Shown here: positions 1 through 12,700 of the stretch, one piece after another | Layout of the letters: each line of letters opens with the position of its first letter | Numbering within the stretch: position 1 is the stretch's first letter | From: Pithys albifrons albifrons | Lineage: Eukaryota; Chordata; Aves; Passeriformes; Thamnophilidae | NCBI RefSeq assembly: GCF_047495875.1 | Contig: NC_092467.1 | Location: 18,433,066-18,497,065 of the forward strand | Reading direction: 5' to 3' | Length of the DNA: 64,000 nucleotides | Program-made: the position numbers and the translations under genes | The notes under the pieces: model-generated | Seen by the model: only the letters and a program-made list of their open reading frames with translations | The model's database searches: none | Told to the model about the DNA's origin: nothing

Positions 1-2700
1 GGCTGGTAAATTTTCATGACACTTTTTTCAAAGCTGTCATATGGCTGGGTTAGATGAAACTGGAAGGCTTTATGTGCGTAACATTTAACTTTAAACATTC
101 TTCATGGAAACTTACATGGCACATAATTTACATATTCAATACCAGTGACAATTTACTTCTCCCATCTGAGCAGGGCTTTCAACTATGCCACTTGAACTAA
201 ATTAATAAACAGTAATTAGAGAATGTTGTGCGAGCGAGCTGTTGATGTTGAGAAGATTCTAATCAACACCTTCTTTTAAGGGCCAATTAAAGCTGAATGT
301 ATGCAATATAAACATCTTCTTGTATTTAGACATGAACTGGAGAACAAGGTAAAAAATAAAAATCAGAACAATTACAGCAGGTTAGAGATGATCCAGTGGA
401 ATGATGAACCTTCATTAATTGTGAAAGCAGCTGTAATTTCTAAAAACCACTGGCCACCTTCCATGGTGAAGCACTGACAACTTTTGCAAGTTAATTCTGA
501 CCAGGATAAACCTTAGTGCTTTCATTGTCAGGCTTTTCTCTGAAAGCAGCTCTGTAGCTGCCTCCAATTTCCACTGCAGTATTCACCTGTCTGTAAGACA
601 ACCCTGCATCTAAAGTGAGTCCAGAGCTGCAGTAGAGAGGTTTCCCTGGGGGAAGGCAGTAAAGGCGAATGTAGCCATCCCATTACTGCTGCCTCGTAGC
701 AGAGAGAGGGGCTCCCTGGCAGGTGATCTGGGGAAGGATTTGCACGGTGCAGCCCCCACCAGGTGGGAATACAAACACAAGGATGAGCCTGAGTGAGAGG
801 TAAAACTGCCCCGAATTGTCTCAAATCTATTACTGGGGAACAGGAGCAGTTATGCCAGATGAGCTAATAAACTTGTATCTGTTGCCTGTGAGTAGTCCTT
901 CCCCCCCCCACCAGAAAGATAAGGTGGTTTATTGCTGAAAGGTGAATTTAAGACAACTCTTGTTTCCAAAATTCCAGAAGGACAGAGGAAAGGCCATCTT
1001 TGATTTAAACAGAGAGGCTCCTTAGTGTACCAAAGGGAGCCTGCAGTAGCACCCCAGACTTGTGTATCATCATTATGAACTGTCAGTAAGTTAAAAATGA
1101 GCATAACTTCATCCAAACCACAGTTCACTGCTTCCTAAAGCACATCCTAAAAAAAAAAATTCATCTAAGCTGATGCAATGAAGCATATGCAAAATTTGTC
1201 CTCCAAGTTAGAAGATACAACAGGCTAATAAAGGTAAGGGAAACATCTGTTCCAATACTGCACCAGTATCATTTGCAGAAAATGACTGCATCACTTACAG
1301 CCGTTTGGTATCCAGAAATACTACCACAGTAATAGGATGTTGTCACCTCAGGCTCTACTGAAATCTACAGGAATTTTACTTGTTTAAGAATATAGGATTA
1401 GGCACATGATCAGTGTTTCTTCCCTTTGAAAATAAACATTTCCACTTACCATTTCTATAGCGGTGTGAGATCATTATCTTGTGACAGTATTTTGTTCTAC
1501 TGGCATTATCTCCTAATTAGCTATTTAAAAATATATGTAAGGGGGTGGAGGTGGTGAGTGGACTTGTAAACCTGACAGGTCTGATATGTTCTTACAAGCA
1601 CCTCTAATCCAAACCATTGAAAATATATTAGTAAAACCAAATTAGCACTTTAAAGAACAACACAGCAAAAGCCTTGTGCCTTGAACCCTGGGAGTTCAGT
1701 GTGGAGCAGAAGGGCTCTTGCACCCAGAGCAAAGCCCTTGGGCAGAGGAGGGGAGCAGGAGCAAGGAGAAGTGGGGAGCAGCATGCCAAATGGGGAGTCA
1801 GCCCTGGGAAGAGAGCACCATTGAAAGGCTGACAACCTGTACAGTGTGGTCAGCCCTACATTACAGTAGTATCGTCACCTAAGGTGTTTGGTGTAGGACT
1901 TCGGGAACTTCTGACAAGCCAGACACAGAGAAGTTTACCAGGGATGAAAAGATACAAGGAATACAAAAAGAAAAGACCTAAAAAACTGTGTTCAATATCC
2001 TCTGCATTGTCTCCATATCCTGAGAGATTATTGCATTTATAGGCACAAAATCATAAAAGCTTTCACCAAGATGTTTCATAATACATGAGCAGGTCTTGGA
2101 TCTTAGGTATGGAATGGTAAGAACTAGGAAGATGAGTATTCTGGTATGCTGGCCTCATTTCTTCTCTCAAGAGGTAGGCTAAATTCCTAACAAACTGTCT
2201 TTGTAAAAAAGAAACCAGGACACATATGCACATGGCAGGTCATTTTGGAGGTACTCAGACACATGCAGGAAGCACCCCCTTGGCAATAGCATTCTAGCCC
2301 ACAGAGATACAAGCTATGATTTGTTTCTGTTCCTGAGGTGCTTTTAAACCTCAATTTAATAGTGTGTTTGTGATTTTCAGGGTGTTCTGAACAGTGGAAA
2401 GTAGCAAAGTAAATGTCTAAAGAATGCTGAGTGTATGAGACAGGCTCTCATCTGCCATTTACTCCAATATCTTCAGTTTGATTCAATTTGCATCATGCAA
2501 TATGATTTATATTCTGAGCAGATAGAATTTCTAGGCCCGAATCTGCTTGCCATAACCATGATCCATCAATAACTTCCCAGTGAACAGGGAGGTACAGAGG
2601 CAAAAACTGATGTAAGCAGGAAGGGAATGAGTCTACATTAATGTCCTCTGTAGATTTTTGTTTTCCATTTAAAGTTTTTTCTTGCCTAACATCACTTCAC
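1..2700. other. Intergenic DNA, no gene recognised
   Basis: AT-rich DNA with no open reading frame that resembles a known protein. The short ORFs here have no recognisable domain or exon structure. A run of nine C lies at 901-909. The segment 754-770 resembles a weak CTCF core (CCACCAGGTGG). I infer from synteny that this is part of the gene-poor interval beyond the 3' end of HS2ST1. Confidence 0.6.
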
Positions 2701-2835
2701 GGAATTATAGAATGATTTGGGTTGGAAGGGACCTTAAACATCATCTACTTCCAATAACCCTGCAATGGGCAAGCATACCTTCCACTAGACCAGGTTGCTC
2801 AAAGTCCCGTCCAGCTTGGCCAACTTTGGTCCTTT
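2701..2835 (-). repeat. CR1 LINE fragment, 3' end, antisense
   Basis: Truncated 3' end of a chicken-repeat-1 non-LTR retrotransposon, inserted in minus orientation. Read on the plus strand it starts with a decayed form of the CR1 terminal repeat (GAATTATAGAAT), then TTGGGTTGGAAGGGACCTT, then recognisable CR1 blocks around 'ccttccactagaccaggttgctcaaag'-type sequence up to about 2830. It is only about 135 bp, as expected for a 5'-truncated copy. There is no coding capacity. The right boundary is approximate because the similarity fades. Confidence 0.9.
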
Positions 2836-3180
2836 TTTCACACCTCTTCAAGTCCACTTAGTGAATAAATGAAATTAAATTCCTCATTTGCTCTTGATGC
2901 TTTTAAAATGCAAGCCAAGCCTCTTGCCTTTTCATACCTGGATGTCTACTCTTTTAAAAATGCTGTTGGGTAATTTCTCTTTCTTTCATAGGCTGGTGCT
3001 TTGGCCCATAGGCACCCCATGCACTCCCTAATGCTCCTGCATAACTGCAATGGACGATTAGTCCAACTAAGTCTCCAGCAATTTCAATGGCTTATGCTAG
3101 AGTAGATGGGGTACAATATGTAATTTCAGCTTTTTTTGTAAGGGTTTTCACTTGTTCTGTGAACTAAATCATTTTATCAG

Positions 3181-3214
3181 TTTCTCTCTCTCTTTCTTTC
3201 TTTTTTTTTTTTTT
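3181..3214 (+). repeat. CT/CTTT pyrimidine tract ending in poly-T
   Basis: Low-complexity polypyrimidine run: a CT repeat passing into CTTT units and then about 14 T. It is probably a slippage-prone microsatellite. No flanking target duplication was seen, so there is no reason to call it an antisense retroposon tail. Confidence 0.85.
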
Positions 3215-6200
3215 AAATTTGTGTCATTAAACTACAGAACTGGAACATATTCATGAATAGTTTCTTTCTGCTTTAACTCAAGGAGTTCCTGACATAACAA
3301 AAACTGGTAATTAACTGGCTCGAAGACTTTTACAAAAGCCTCTTTAAATAAGTCCTACTATGCGGCACTTGCAGCACTGACTCCACGTTGCTGATACCAC
3401 TGCAATGCACCTTCTGTTAAACAAGGTTGGCTACTCTACCTCAGCAGCAATTCTTGGCTGTTTTCTCACTGCTTTCCTACTTGGAAATCCCAAAGTCCTC
3501 CCACATTTCTTTGTGTGGAAAAGGCTACCAAGCTCCTCCATGATGGCTCCCTGCTCTCAATACACTTGGCTCTGTGACACTTCCTTAAACACTCCATTAT
3601 CAGAGGGCCACTTGCTCCCAGCACAAGGAGTGAGCGGCAGGTCTCCAGAGGCTGGGCACAGCTTGGCCTCCCCTCCTACCTACTGTCACAGCTGTTCTGT
3701 GCTGTTGGCACAGAGGTATTTTGGCACATTTTGGCAGTGCCCATGACCTACTCCTGACCCACGCCTGCTCAGAACAGGAAAGATCCTTCCTGGTAGAAGA
3801 CCCAGGATTCCATTTTTCAGGTTTCACTCAGCACTGTGTGATTTGTAGCTCTGCTGCATGTTGGCTCTAAGCAGAGTCAGTTTTGCCTACTCATGTTTAT
3901 CTCCCCTGGTTACAGTACATTCTGTTTCTGATGAAAATATTACTCTGATGAGTGTTTGGCTCCACCATACTTTTAATACTTCCTGCTAACTAGCTCGAGC
4001 CTTATTTTTGCAGTTCCTAATATTTTGCATCATTTGTAGAGCTAGCAATTTAGTTTGTAAATAGCATGAAAGAAGTTTTATTATATATCTTCCCCTGGTG
4101 CTCCAGACAGATTGGTTGACTGTGGAACAATTACTTACATATGTGCTAGCCTATATTTCTTGTAAAATCAAATCATGTAAGGATGCCTCAGCCAGAACAA
4201 GCCATAAAGTTAGACAAGGAATGGAAAAAAACCCATCTCCAAATACGTATGGCTTAAGTTACAAAACTATAAAAAAGTAAAGCAAAATTGAAAAAGGCAA
4301 AGGAGACAAAATGTAAACACAAGTTTTTATACACTCTGTGTAATACAGAATGAGCATCATTTTGACAGGTTGGTATCATGAGCTGCCAAAGTAGTTCAGA
4401 AAAGAAAGAGGTATCTCCAGAATTATGGCAATGCTGCTCTCTCATTTCAAAGCTAGTTACAAGATGTGGTTGTCCCATCTAACTGCCTATTTGGAAACTA
4501 AGCAAGGAGAAATAATTTCCTAAATAATTGCATTTAAAGTGTCCAGAAAGATCATTAATCTTCAGAACCACCTTTGGAAATGCAGCCCTTTTAGTGGGAG
4601 CTCACAACCACACCCCTCAGTGCAATGAGTGCCTCACAGCAGCTGAAAGCACTCCCAGACCTACTGCACTCTGGCCTTCTATAAGATGTCAATGAAGCAA
4701 TTGTAGCACATCCCTAAGTTGATTTTGTGCCTTTGAAAAATCGCCTCCTTAACACAAATACTCCATCACTGTCAGCTGAACACATTTAACTTTTGAATTA
4801 ATGTTATTTTCCAGAGGTCAGACATGTGACAGTAACAACAGTCTTTTGCCAAGCTATGTATTTCAGGTCTGCATCTAAATTTCCCCAGAGCCTGGTACCA
4901 TTTAAATATGAGCAACCAACTCTGGCTCATCGCTAATGCAAAACTTCTGTTCTCTGGACTCCTACAGGGCTCGGCTCGTGGCTTCCTTCCCCACGCAGCC
5001 GTGGGACACACATCTGTTTGGTGCCCTCTCCCACAGTATGCACTGCTTAGCGGGTCAGACAGACCCAACAGCCAGCATCTAGCAATAATTGCAGCCATTT
5101 TCCGTCCCATTTTGTCCCCATCCCAAAGATTGCCAGGTGTGAAGGCAACTGCCTCCACCAAGGGCCACAGCTGCAGTGGCACCACCAGTGTGGCTGCCTC
5201 TCTGCCTTACACTCGTGGGGCGCTGGAGTGAACTCTTACAGGGAAGACTAGGATGGTCTATTTTATATTACATGGCAATTGCATGAAATACCAAAGCAGC
5301 ACTCTGTACAATGTTTTTTGGTGGTTATACAGATCTAGGACATTCAGAGGTATTTCAGGAAGCACTATTTGTGGAGGCACATGCAGCTCGAAGGTGCCTG
5401 GGCTCTGGCTTTGGTGGAAACAAGCAAGATGTCTGCCCACCATCCCAGTCCTGGAGTCCAGCAGCCACTGGTTAGCTGCAGTGTGGTTTGGGACAGGTGG
5501 TGCCACAGCCCAGTCCCCATGATAAGCAAAGTCACAGATTTCTGCAGTACAGTTTCACAGCAAACCTGCTCTCACCAAATTAACTATTAACAGTACCAAC
5601 TAATGTTGCATAAACATTGACATTAGTTTTCCCCATGCAATCATGCTATAAATCTTGCTCCACTGTTGTTAATTGCTGAGAGGATTTGGGGGACACAGCC
5701 CCCCTTCTCCAGACCTATCTCCAGATGTACATGGCCAATTCCTGTGATTTCTTTTCTATCTGTTTCTCAGCACAGGTGGGGTCCAGATCTTCTGTCAGTT
5801 AAATTTTATATTCCAGCCTGCTTTGTAATTCAGATAGTGTTTTGGTTCACTTGACTGGCACAGAGTGTTTTCACCACACCCTCAATCTCTTCAGACAAAC
5901 AATCTCTTTTCTAACCTCTGGCAGAGCTAAACCTAGTGAGTAAGGAGAAACAGTAGTTAAGGCATAATAAATAAAGCCACCCTGAAGAAATACCTACACA
6001 AAGCAAGATGAATGGGCATCATCTACCTGGACAATGTTACTGTTAAACATGGGAGGAATAAATCAGACTTGTCAGGAGCACTAGGATACCTGACAAACAG
6101 GGAACAATGTTTCTTGAAACCGTAGTTGTATCTCTGCTTGTTTGGATCAAACACTTGTAATAGTTGTGGATTAATTTCCTTCCTATAGTCAAAACAATAA

Positions 6201-7610
6201 AAGCCAGGCACCATTTTATTAATTTCCAAACCAGTGTCAGATAAGCAGAATTGCGTTTAAAGAAGTAAACACCCTGCCACAGAATTGGAGGATATGTAAG
6301 CGTTTGGGTTTTTTTCCTGTGTCTATAAATGGGGGAGGGTTTTAGCATTATGAATAGATTTCATTTTGTAAGTTGTGCTACAAAGCACTGATAAGGCCAC
6401 GGGAAAGCAGCAGAGATTGAGGCAGAGCAGGAAGAAATACCACCCATATTAGGAGACAGCCACTTACTTAGTTGCTCCCATTTAAATAAAGATGCCATTG
6501 TTCAGCCAGAAGAATGCACATATTCACAGGCCCTGCACAGAATAGCTCAGTGTATCTAGAACTCCAGAAGTGTCCAAATTACAGCCCCAGGGCCAAAACT
6601 GCCCTTAAGTCTTTCTGAAGAATGACCCTCTGCTTAATTAATCAGTGCTTTAACTGTGAGTGATCCCAGGACACACTTTTCTCAGGCCTTTTTCTTAGCC
6701 CTGCTTGTTCAGAACAAACCTTTAAATGTTCTCTGAGTGATTTTTGACCATTTTTTCCCCTTTCAAGATTATTAGTTCCTGTTTTACTGTGAAAGCTCAT
6801 TAGAAACGAAGACCAGAATCTAGATGATCTCAGTTCAGTTTACTTGGATAGGAAATGACTGACTCGGGATGGAGAGACACTGCCTTCCTTTCAAGGCCTA
6901 CCAAAAAAGATTATTAAGTCCATGGACTCCTAGAATACTGCTACTGCAATTTTCTTTCCATATACTATATCAGAATTATAGCAGGACTGTTGACTTTGTA
7001 CTTGCTATTCTGTTAGGCATATTTGATCCCACATCATAACTCCAGCTGTTGTGCATGGAATCTTACCAAGATCTCTTTTTTCCCCATTTGATCTGCACAA
7101 GACAAGTTTGAATTTTCAGCACTGAGAATCCTCTTGCTGTCACAGGCCAGGTTGTCTGGATTCTCATAAAGCTTTTTTCTTTTCTGTCAGACTAAAACTG
7201 GCATTAAATGGCAACAAGAAATGCATAAAGGCAATGAAAAACATTGTGCAGAATTTTCCTCCAAATTGGACTCCACCTTGTCCACCTAGCTTTGATAATA
7301 AAATTCACCCTATTCTAACTGAACTTAAACAGAGAAGTCAAAGATTTTGCTTTAAATGAAAACAGCAGCATCTTTTTTTTTTGAACAGTGATCTCTACAG
7401 TGAAAACCAAATTAATTTTGACCATCTTTATAAAGTTGTAACAAAATATACAAACTAAAAAATGTCAAGGCTTTAAGAAAGTTAGCATGAATGTTTTGAA
7501 AAGCTATAATGATAATATGATCTGCAGCTGGGGAAGCTGGAGCCATACTGTTTGATAGGCCCTATCTTATGATATTCAATACTAAGCTAAGTAAAATGAT
7601 ATGACCGGAT

Positions 7611-7667
7611 GGCCTAACTAAATTTAGTAGTCTGGTGAATTGCCACTCTACTAAATTTAGTCAGTCC
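7611..7667. repeat. Inverted repeat, 20-bp arms, 17-nt loop
   Basis: The left arm at 7611-7630 and right arm at 7648-7667 are reverse complements at 18 of 20 positions, centred on CTACTAAATTTAGT. The loop is 7631-7647. Each arm also contains the self-palindromic 12-mer ACTAAATTTAGT. A single strand could fold into one stem of about 20 bp. No target duplication or terminal element outside the arms was found, so origin and function are unknown. Confidence 0.8.
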
Positions 7668-9717
7668 GTAATGGGCATTAGATATCTACAGCTCAAATGA
7701 TAAAATCTGTCTTGCTTTTTTAGGCTCCCAGAGAATGCACAATATACTAAGTTGCACTATTAAGACATAAGCAACCTACAAGGAAAACCATGGGCAGGGG
7801 GCAACCAGAACCTAAAGCAACAGAAGGAATCAGGGTGTGTAAATGCTCATGCCCAGGGTCGACATTACCCTGGCAGCAGGAGAAGGAGATGGGTGCTGCC
7901 CAGATGTGTGACCCAAGGCAGGAGAGGACAAGGGCTCTCTAGGGGCCCTAATCCTCCCCCCGGTAAAGTTGCCACTCCAAAGGTAACTGTGTTGGAGCCA
8001 TGGGAAGAACAGTGTTTGCAGGTGGGAACCGAGCTCTCTGTGTGTTTGCCTACCATTCCTTCCACATTTTCCGCTCTGGGCTTTGTAATTCTGGTGGTAG
8101 ACAGGGACTTATACTTCGACATGGATTTCCATGCATCTGTGAGTCAGCTTTACAGCTATGAAAACTGCTAAGTCACTTTTCTCAAAATCATATTTGAGGT
8201 GTTCCTTACACAGTCCCTGCTGTTTAAGGGGATTTCTTCTTAGTCCATGTGTGCTCTGACCTCTTACTGGTGTGAAACCGTGTAGGACACATTTTTTTAT
8301 TACATGTGAAACCTCGTAAGGCTAAAAGCTTTTAAAAATTCTGCTATTATCAAGTAGATAATAGAAATAGGACATGAAAAAGAATCACCATAACATTATT
8401 CTGGTGTTCTTAAAAAGAGTTGCATCCTTCTGTCCTCATATATGAAGCTACTGAATGCCCCAGTGATAGTTCTTGATTTACAGACAAGAAGTAGTGCCTT
8501 TGTGCTCACTTTAGTCCCCAGTACAGCAACGAAGACATAGACATGATCTTCAGTAGGTTCTACAGATCTAGTTTTATACTGAAAGTTTAATATCAATAAA
8601 CTGTAAGTCAGCTTTGATCCCCTCCCTGCAACAGGCAAATTTAACCTGTCTGAAGTTCTGTATGTATCATTCTCTGCAAGAAACAGTTTTATTGATCATA
8701 GCTGGTTGTACATGTTCAACAGTCAGAGAGAGGCTGGCTTTAAAGAATAATATATCTCAAAGTAATCAGTATAGAAACTCCTCATTACCTTAATCATTTA
8801 CACTAAAATGGAACAAACAGATCTGTCATTTTGGTGGGGGAGGATGAGAAGCTTCTAAAATAGTAGCTAAGAAGTAGGTATGAAAATAAGATCATTGCAG
8901 CTAATACCTGTATATACTCCATCCATATAGACACAGTGTTTTAGAAAGAAGAGAAAGGAGAGGTACAGGGTCTCAAGATTCAGAGCATTTTGTTAATTTG
9001 TGACAATCCAAGTTTCATTCAGAATTTGCCATCTTGCTAGATTTTTAAGTCTGAGTTCTCAATAAATGGTTGAGGTAAATGTGATCACTCTCTCTGAGTT
9101 TCCTCCTCAGAACTTTTGGAAAGGTTGGCCTTTTGATAACAGTTACATTTGGAGATTGTGTAGGGCTCAAACACACAGGACTATCCCAGATATCACAAAC
9201 TGCACCCCTACCACTGCCCCCATTGAGGTGCCATCCCCACTGCACCTCAGAGGGGCTGTCAGAGAGGAAACCTATTAGACACCAGAGAATCCAACTACAG
9301 CATCTAAACACATTGGGAACCAGGGTGCCCTAGTTCTGCTGTTCACACAGTAGCTTGTTTTCTTTTTATAATTATGTCTTAATCATTCTTTATGCTGAAA
9401 TAATCATAACATATTTACAGCTAGACTCTATTTTAATTTTTGTCTTCAGATCACTTTCTATGTGGCCTCATACTGCCATTTTCAGCCCAAATGACACCCT
9501 TCCTATCAAAGCCAATTTGGATTTCTTTTCTCAGACTCAAATTTCCAAGGTATTTCTGTCAAATGATTTACTCAAGTTCAGATGTTGCAAATAGACCTGC
9601 TGGTGTAAAGAGGCAGAGCAGCAACTCTGGATCTGACCCAGCATGTATTGGGTTTCTCCTTGCTGTATTTTGTAACTCTATAATGAAACCTCATTTGTGT
9701 AGCATGGCTTCATAACG

Positions 9718-9767
9718 CAACAGATGTGATGCTTGGCTTCAGAGCCCAACTGACGTGATGCTTGCCT
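9718..9767. repeat. Imperfect 21-bp direct repeat, 29-bp period
   Basis: Two 21-bp copies start at 9718 and 9747 and share 18 of 21 positions around GTGATGCTTG. The second copy contains TGACGTGA, a CRE-like half site. It may be a local duplication, and nothing further can be said from the sequence alone. Confidence 0.6.
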
Positions 9768-12700
9768 GCTCACTCCAGTTATGCTTCTTGCTTTTAGTAC
9801 AGACAAATACTTACTGGCAGGTAACCACTCGCATCATTTTTCCAAACATCGTTAGCTTTTTTTTGTGGCAGTTGTTGCTTTTTCTTTTCTAATATGACTT
9901 TCCTCGCATCTGTCATGGATAAATATTTGGAAAAATGCATTAGTTTCTCATTGCTCTTTAGGAGAGTTTCACCTATACTTGCTCATTTACATATATTAAT
10001 GTTTTACAAGTTTTCTCCCCCTCACGTTTTAATCAAACCGGTTTTCACAAGGTCTTCACTTCTTCCTAATTGTCTGTCCTTATTATTTTTGTTAACGACT
10101 GATTTTTTTCTTTTTAAAAAGAAGCAGCTCCACTGCTCATCCATTTTAAAATCATAATTAACTTCATCTCCTTCCTCATTTGCTAATGGGTCTATTTTCT
10201 CTCCAGTATTTCCTTTTCCCCTGGTACACTCATGAAATCTCTCTTGTTTCTCTTATCCCCTTTGGCTAACTTTAACTCATTCTGCCTTAAGCTGGGGAAA
10301 GGGAGACCTTCACAACACAGTGCTCAGAACTTCCACATCGTTTCATACTTTCCAAGTCTTTTGCAGACATCAACTCATTAACTTTCATAACATGCCAATG
10401 AGGTAGAGAAGTATTTATAGCTTTATTTTGATGAGGAAAAGAAAGGGGAGGTCCTGAATAATCGATGCTGATTGCAGTGGGGCTGCTCCAAGGACCAAAA
10501 CCCCTGTCTGTGTGCCCAGGCAAGTGGACAACTAAGCCTGCTGGTGGGCACAACACCATTAGCAGCAAATCTGGAAAGCTGAGCTCAGAGAAGAGAGTGG
10601 AAATTTTGCTTTTGGGTGCCTTCCTTTCAGTTTATTTTTCAGGTGAAGACTGCACAGGGGTTACCCACCTCTGTTTCTGTTCAGTTCTGCTGGTCAGGTG
10701 CTCCTACATGTTAATGCATCTGGCCAAAAATGCTGTGGGAGAAAGCAGTGAAATTGTTTGCCCAGAGGATATTTTCAAAAACCTGTTGTTGTTTTATACA
10801 AGTGTCTGACAAACATCTTTACTCTTCGATAGCCATTACTCTTAGAAAAACAATTTCAAAACCATATGCTCAAGGTGCTTGAACTAAGTTTTAATTAGCC
10901 CTGTTCACACAGGGGCATATCAAGGGTTAGGTTTATTTTCTCATGCAAATATGACAGCCTGGGCTTCCTGTAATTTTCTTTGGTTTCATTATACCCACAC
11001 AGCATTATACAGGATTCTCACAGTGTTTCTTAGCTTGTGGTCCATGGATCACTGGTGGGCTACAAGAAATCAGGAAGTAGTGGATGAAACAACTGTACAA
11101 TTTCCAAGAAAGACCAAAAGCCTATGCCATGCAAGCACGTTCCAGTGAGCAAACAAAGTGAAGGGGGTGGAATCAAATTAACAAATGAACAATCAAAGCC
11201 TATCTGAATTTTCTGTTGGTTTGCAAATGAAAAACATTGTGGTTAGACACACAACACAGCCTGGGGATATTTTTTTCATGATCTTAAACAGTGGTTAAAC
11301 AATGCTTTGCGTGTCTAGAAGTCTAAAAAGTTAAATTATTTCCATGGGAATCTTTTCTTCTAAGCTGATGTCAGCAACATCTTCATCACCCTTGCTTGCA
11401 CTGTGGTGCATCACAATGCTGCTTCCTGGAGTTTATTGCCGTCCTGCCCCTTACACCAGCTGACCAAAGGGATCCTTACTGAGCCCTCTGAGGGGTCCTC
11501 CCCTTGCCGTTCTGCCCACACTGCCCTCCATGGCCACCATGCCTCTCTCCCCTGGGCACAGCCCCTCCCAGGAGCTTCCAGAGCTGGTGCCATGCTGCAG
11601 TTTATGGGGCTGGCCACCAGAAGAGATTCAGAGGTGTGATCGTCCTCTCTCCTACAGGACTTCGCCAGGTAGAAAGTGAGATGTGATGGTCTAGTTTCTT
11701 CACCTCCAGTACCTTTTCTAGAAAGAGGTCCAAGTCAGGTCCTGGATCTCCGTTTGTATGTGGGGGTGTGTATGGGGCTAGGGGAAAGCAGGGGAAGTAT
11801 CCAGCCCCTAAAAATGACTTGCTAAGTTCTGCTGAGCAGGAGAGGCTCAGCACACAGCCTGCTTAGCAGTCCCAAACTGTGCTGGCTAAGTATCCAGTTC
11901 AGATGTTTATGAAGCTTTCTGTCTGAGGGTTGAAAGCTTGCATCTGTGCTTCCAGTTCAAGTCCTCTCAAAAATTTGAACAAAAAGCTTGTGAAGTTCAG
12001 CATCTTCCAGATTGCCCCATGCAAGTCACTACTGAAACCATATCCAAATGGCTCCCCCCTGCTGTACCTTCCACAGAAATGACCTAAACTTTGTCAGGTT
12101 CACATGTCCCTAGAGATGATCTCATTTCACTGCTTCAAAAGAGCTTTGGTCTGCACAGCCTGTAGCAGCAAATTTACACTTCAAAAAGCAGACAGCTTTT
12201 TCCACATCTTATTCACTTAATGGGTGAGAATGTAAAATTAGTTCCGTTGCTGATGAGGACCTTGAGCCAAATGAAAAGTGTTCATTTGTCAGCACAGACT
12301 TACAGCCTGAAACATGATTATATAGCTAATCCAATAATGGGTTTTGATGCTGAGCATTTATTTATATACAGTATGTCTTGTTATCTGTTGATAATCAGGC
12401 TCTACAATTTACTCTCTTTTGTGTCATTAGTCACAGCAACATCTTCCAGACATATTACATTTGCGTGTCAACATACAAGCACACACAAAACCTTCCTGAC
12501 CAAAATGCCCTCTTTACCTATTTTCCTTGAAACAGCATTTGAATTTGAGTCTTTGTAGTTTAAAATATTAGTAGGAAATTAATCATTTTAGACTGAGAAC
12601 CTCTCTGCATCTTAGAAGTTTTACTAGATTAAAATTTGAAACATAAATTTTGTTTCCTTATCTATAACATCACATGAATTGATTTTTTCTTTTTTTGCCT

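Noticed and set aside
754..770. CTCF site
   Set aside because: Only the symmetrical CCACCAGGTGG core fits and the flanking positions do not; an E-box reading is equally good.
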